The translations under genes were made by a program, and so were the position numbers. From Pseudomonas jinjuensis (GTDB lineage: Bacteria > Pseudomonadota > Gammaproteobacteria > Pseudomonadales > Pseudomonadaceae), in NCBI RefSeq assembly GCF_900103845.1, contig NZ_FNIJ01000011.1:124001-188000 (forward strand): a stretch of 64,000 bases of DNA, written 5' to 3'. Below the pieces are notes generated by a model that searched no databases, was not told the origin of the DNA, and saw only the letters and a list, made by a program, of their open reading frames with translations. Positions 60,746 to 64,000 of this stretch are shown one piece after another; positions within the stretch are counted from its first letter, which is position 1, and the number at the start of each line of letters is the position of its first letter.

Positions 60746-61897
60746 ATGCAACTGGATAACTACCGTTCCGCCTGGATGACCGACGACCTGTCGGCTTTCG
60801 GCGACAGCATCCGCCGCTTCGTCCGTGAGCGGATGGCGCCGAACGAGGACAAATGGCGCGCACAGCACCAGGGCGACCGCGAAACCTGGCTGGCCTGTGG
60901 CGAGATGGGCATGATCCTGCCCGACGTTCCGTCCGAGTACGGCGGCGCCGACGGCACCCCGGCGCATTACGCCGTGATGCTGCAGGAGCTGGCCTACGGT
61001 GGCGCGGCCAGCATTGCGCTGAGCATCAGCCACATCGTCGGCCACTACATCCTCGCCAGCGGTACCGAGGAGCAGAAGCGCCAGTGGCTGCCGAAGATCG
61101 CCTCGGGCGAGTGCATCTGCTCCATCGCCATGACCGAGCCGGGCACCGGCTCCGACCTGCAGGGCGTGCGTACCCGCGCGGTGAAGAAGGGCGACAAGTA
61201 CGTCATCAGCGGCTCCAAGACCTTCATCAGCAACGGCCAGCTGAGCGACATGGTGGTCGTGGTCGCCAAGACCGACATGGAAGCCAAGGGTTCGCAGGGT
61301 ATCTCGCTGTTCATCGTCGATACTAGGACCCCCGGTTTCATCCGTGGCAAGTGCCTGGACAAGATCGGCATGCCGGGCCAGGACACCTCGGAGATGTTCT
61401 TCGACGAGTGCGAAGTACCGGCCGACTGCCTGCTCGGCGGCGCCGAGGGGCAGGGCTTCTACCAGCTGATGCAGCAGTTGCCCTACGAGCGCGCGGAAAT
61501 CTCCATCCAGGCCGTCGCGCAGATGGAGCGAGCCCTGGCGCTGACCGTGGAGTACACCAAGGAACGCAAAGCCTTCGGCAAGGCGATCCTGGACTTCCAG
61601 AACACCCGTTTCACCCTCGCCGATGTGAAGGCCACGGTGGTCGCCTCGCGCACCTTCGTCGACCTGATCATCCAGCGCTGGGTGGATGGCAGCCTGGATA
61701 CCACGCTGGCGTCCATGGGCAAGTTCTGGCTGACCGAGCGCCAGGGTGAGGTCATGGACCGTTGCCTGCAGTTCTTCGGCGGTTTCGGCTACATGAACGA
61801 GTACCCCATCGCCCGGATGTACGCCGACGCCCGCGTCGCGCGTATCTACGGCGGCGCCAACGAGATCCAGCGCGAGTTGGTCGGTCGGTCGTTGTAA
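60746..61897 (+). CDS. Acyl-CoA dehydrogenase (second)
   Basis: A 383-residue acyl-CoA dehydrogenase: FGDSIRRFVRERMAPNEDKW, SIAMTEPGTGSDLQGVRTRA, TFISNGQLSDMVVVVAKTD, YERAEISIQAVAQMERAL and FFGGFGYMNEYPIARMYADA, IYGGANEIQRELVGRSL. It lies 17 bp after the SDR gene. Together the two dehydrogenases may handle the chain at different stages or lengths. Confidence 0.92.
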   Translation: MQLDNYRSAWMTDDLSAFGDSIRRFVRERMAPNEDKWRAQHQGDRETWLACGEMGMILPDVPSEYGGADGTPAHYAVMLQELAYGGAASIALSISHIVGHYILASGTEEQKRQWLPKIASGECICSIAMTEPGTGSDLQGVRTRAVKKGDKYVISGSKTFISNGQLSDMVVVVAKTDMEAKGSQGISLFIVDTRTPGFIRGKCLDKIGMPGQDTSEMFFDECEVPADCLLGGAEGQGFYQLMQQLPYERAEISIQAVAQMERALALTVEYTKERKAFGKAILDFQNTRFTLADVKATVVASRTFVDLIIQRWVDGSLDTTLASMGKFWLTERQGEVMDRCLQFFGGFGYMNEYPIARMYADARVARIYGGANEIQRELVGRSL

Positions 61898-62005
61898 CAG
61901 TGGATCAGGGCGGTGTTCAGCCACGAGAGCGCCGCCCACACCGCCAGGGAAGGCCTTTCAACCAGCGGGCTGTCGTCAGCCTGCCAGCTACAAGAGAAGA
62001 CTGCG

Positions 62006-62605
62006 ATGGCGGAACACGCATCGGAAAACCAGCGGCGGCGCCTGCTGCACACCCGGCAGGTCAGCTGTGAGGGTTACCTGCGCGAGGATGGCCTGTTCGA
62101 GTTCGAAGGACGGCTGCGCGACACTAAGTCGTACGACACCACCCTGCTGTTCAGCAGCATTTCCGCCAACCAGCCGGTGCACCAGATGCTGATGATCATG
62201 ACGGTCGACCGGGACCTGGTGATCCATGACCTGAAGGCAGTCACCGAGGCTGGCCCGACGCCGTTCTGCCGCCAGATAAACGGCGCCTACGCGGCCCTGA
62301 AGGGGCTGCGTATCGGTCCAGGCTTCAAGAAGCGGCTGCTCGAACGCGTGGGAGGAGAGCAGGGCTGTACCCACCTGACCGAGCTGCTCGGTCCGATGGC
62401 GACTACCGTTTACCAGACAGTTTCCATGCTCGCCTACGGCACCCCGAGGGAGCGGGCGGCGGTCGACCGGGCCAGCGAGTTCGCCGGCAACAAATGGGTG
62501 ATCGGCACCTGCCATGCCTACCGTCGCGGTGGCGAAGCCGAGAGAAGACTACTGGCCCGCAGCCGATCGGCCGAATCGCCGGCATTGGCTGCAGCCGTCG
62601 ATTGA
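62006..62605 (+). CDS. DUF2889 domain protein
   Basis: A 199-residue protein matching DUF2889 by pattern: LLHTRQVSCEGYLREDGLFE, FEGRLRDTKSYD, INGAYAALKGLRIGPGFKKR and GCTHLTELLGPMATTVYQ, TCHAYRR. It is repeatedly encoded beside beta-oxidation and steroid-like catabolic genes; its function is unknown. ATG 62006 is preceded by AGAGAAGA. A longer in-frame start at 61913 is less likely. Confidence 0.8.
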   Translation: MAEHASENQRRRLLHTRQVSCEGYLREDGLFEFEGRLRDTKSYDTTLLFSSISANQPVHQMLMIMTVDRDLVIHDLKAVTEAGPTPFCRQINGAYAALKGLRIGPGFKKRLLERVGGEQGCTHLTELLGPMATTVYQTVSMLAYGTPRERAAVDRASEFAGNKWVIGTCHAYRRGGEAERRLLARSRSAESPALAAAVD

Positions 62606-62691
62606 AGGCCCGCAGAGGGCATGAGTGATCAGGCGTTGCATGCGGCGAACACAGAGCGCATCCGCCAATGACAACAAGAGTGGAGGTTCAG

Positions 62692-64000
62692 ATGTACATC
62701 ACCCAGGGTTTACACCGCCACATGCAGCAGCGCCCCAATGCCACTGCCATTCGCAGCCAGGGGCGCAGCGTGACGTTCGCCGAGCTCGGCCAGCGCGTCG
62801 CCCGGCTGGCCGGCGCGTTGAAGGGGCTGGGCATGGCCAGCGGCGACTGCATCGCCATGCTCTCGCGCAACTCCCAACGCTACATCGAGTACAGCCTGGG
62901 CGTGCCGTGGGGCGATGGTGTGCTGAACCCAGTCAATACGCGCTGGAGCGTCGCCGAGATCGTCTACTCCCTGGATGACTCGCAGTCGAGCATGCTGGTC
63001 GTCGACGATACGTTCAAGGACATGGGCGGGGTCATCGCCCAGCAGGCGAAGACCATCCGCCACGTGATCTACGCCGGCGACGAGCAGACCCCCGAGGGCA
63101 TGCTGTCCTACGAGGAACTGATCGCTGCCGCCGAGCCGGTGGAGGATGTGCGCCGCAGCGGCGACGCGCTGCTGGGCGTTTTCTACACCGGCGGCACCAC
63201 CGGTTTCCCCAAGGGCGTGATGATCAGCCAGAACAACCTGGCCTTCGCCTCGCTGGCTTCCCAGAACAGGGGCTTCTTCAAGTGCGGCACGGCATTCCTG
63301 CATGCCATGCCGATGTTCCACCTGGCCGATTTCTCCGCCATGTACAGCTTGCTGGTGTCGGGTGGGGTCCATGTGATCCTCCCGGCATTCACCGGCGAGG
63401 CGGCCCTGCAGGCCATCACCCGCGAAGGCGTGTGCGACCTGATGCTGGCACCGACCATGATCCAGATGCTGCTCGATGCCCGTGACGCCAGTCCGGAATG
63501 GGCCGGGGTGGAGCTGGAGTCGATCTGCAACATCATCTATGGCGCTTCGCCGATTTCCCCGGCGCTGCTCGATCGTGCCTGGGCGGCATTCCCGGCTGCA
63601 CGGTTCTTCCAGGGTTATGGCATGACCGAGCTGACCACCGGTGGAACCCTGCTCGACCCCGAGTACCACTGCGCGGAACACCAGGCCAGCGGCAAGATGT
63701 ATTCGGCCGGTCGGGCGATCAATTGCGTGGAAATACGCATCGTTGACAGCGAGTCCCGCGAGCTGCCGCGCGGCTCGGTAGGGGAGATCGCCGTGCGCGG
63801 TCCCAACGTCATGCTCGGCTACCTGAACAAGCCGGAAGCCACCGCCGAGGTGCTGAAGGACGGCTGGATGCATACCGGTGACGGCGGCTACATGGACGAG
63901 GAAGGCTTCGTCTACATCGTCGACCGCCTCAAGGACATGATCGTCAGCGGCGGCGAGAACGTGTATTCCGCCGAGGTCGAGAATGCCATTTCCAGCCATC
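62692..64000 (+). CDS. AMP-binding acyl-CoA synthetase (C-terminus off the right edge)
   Basis: An open frame of 436 codons from ATG 62692 (MYITQGLHRHMQQRPNATAI), with TGGAGG 7 nt upstream, runs to the window end. The ANL-superfamily P-loop FYTGGTTGFPKGVMISQNN, the motifs FFQGYGMTEL and HTGDGGYMDEEGFVYIVDR, and LKDMIVSGGENVYSAEVE are present. It would ligate CoA to the carboxylic acid entering this pathway. The C-terminal domain with the catalytic lysine lies beyond the window. Confidence 0.92.
   Translation, partial: MYITQGLHRHMQQRPNATAIRSQGRSVTFAELGQRVARLAGALKGLGMASGDCIAMLSRNSQRYIEYSLGVPWGDGVLNPVNTRWSVAEIVYSLDDSQSSMLVVDDTFKDMGGVIAQQAKTIRHVIYAGDEQTPEGMLSYEELIAAAEPVEDVRRSGDALLGVFYTGGTTGFPKGVMISQNNLAFASLASQNRGFFKCGTAFLHAMPMFHLADFSAMYSLLVSGGVHVILPAFTGEAALQAITREGVCDLMLAPTMIQMLLDARDASPEWAGVELESICNIIYGASPISPALLDRAWAAFPAARFFQGYGMTELTTGGTLLDPEYHCAEHQASGKMYSAGRAINCVEIRIVDSESRELPRGSVGEIAVRGPNVMLGYLNKPEATAEVLKDGWMHTGDGGYMDEEGFVYIVDRLKDMIVSGGENVYSAEVENAISSH

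Noticed and set aside
62710..63999. A 429-codon minus-strand open frame at the right edge
   Set aside because: The plus strand carries an AMP-binding synthetase with all ANL motifs and a strong ribosome site; the minus frame is its shadow.

Overview
This window looks like chromosome of a GC-rich gammaproteobacterium, most likely a Pseudomonas of the aeruginosa/nitroreducens/citronellolis kind. The evidence is the tusDCBE-yccA block, the gacA-uvrC-pgsA-tRNA(Gly-Cys-Leu) order, codon use, and REP-like palindromes. The species is an inference; the gene order is read directly.

Layout. (1) 1-7310 is conserved core: a TrpD2/YbiB-type protein (partial) and tusE, tusB, tusC, tusD on the minus strand, then yccA, tRNA-Ser(UGA), gacA, uvrC, pgsA and a tRNA cluster. 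The last tRNA, tRNA-Leu(UAA), is split between U34 and A35 by a compact 225-nt group I intron, the most striking feature here. A 5' half of another tRNA-Leu lies just upstream. (2) 7400-20280 is accessory DNA: a decayed IS1182-type transposase, a complete MexEF-OprN-like RND efflux operon, a P-loop ATPase, and on the minus strand a plasmid/ICE-like backbone (radC, two small genes, alpA-like, repA, parA, small parB-like, traF). Three 17-bp iteron-like repeats lie between repA and parA. No integrase, relaxase or mating-pore gene is present, so it reads as the remnant of a Tn4371-like element.

(3) 20287-29505 is a tight seven-gene catabolic operon (AroE-like dehydrogenase, SDR, fused E1 alpha-beta, VOC protein, E2, E3, thioesterase). 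It diverges from an SDR and a FadR-type repressor across an intergenic region with paired TGTC-N-GACA operators. It encodes a complete 2-oxoacid (or acetoin-type) dehydrogenase complex of unknown substrate. (4) 29523-38143 holds a MetA-type outer-membrane protein, an acyl-CoA dehydrogenase, an AraC regulator, a RidA protein, a quinone-oxidoreductase/HxlR divergent pair, an HSL-type hydrolase, and a small class III-like PHA synthase with a phasin/PhaE-like partner.

(5) 38150-38760 is a patch of palindromic repeats enclosing the broken remains of a higBA toxin-antitoxin pair. (6) 38772-64000 is a large lipid or isoprenoid/steroid-like catabolic region. It has a DUF1329/DUF1302 outer-envelope pair, three large MalT-type LuxR regulators, an alpha-methylacyl-CoA racemase, SDRs, two thiolases, a FadB-like bifunctional protein, two acyl-CoA dehydrogenases, two MaoC-type hydratases, a DUF2889 protein and a partial acyl-CoA synthetase. 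Together they could activate, epimerise and beta-oxidise a branched hydrophobic acid; the substrate is not readable from sequence.
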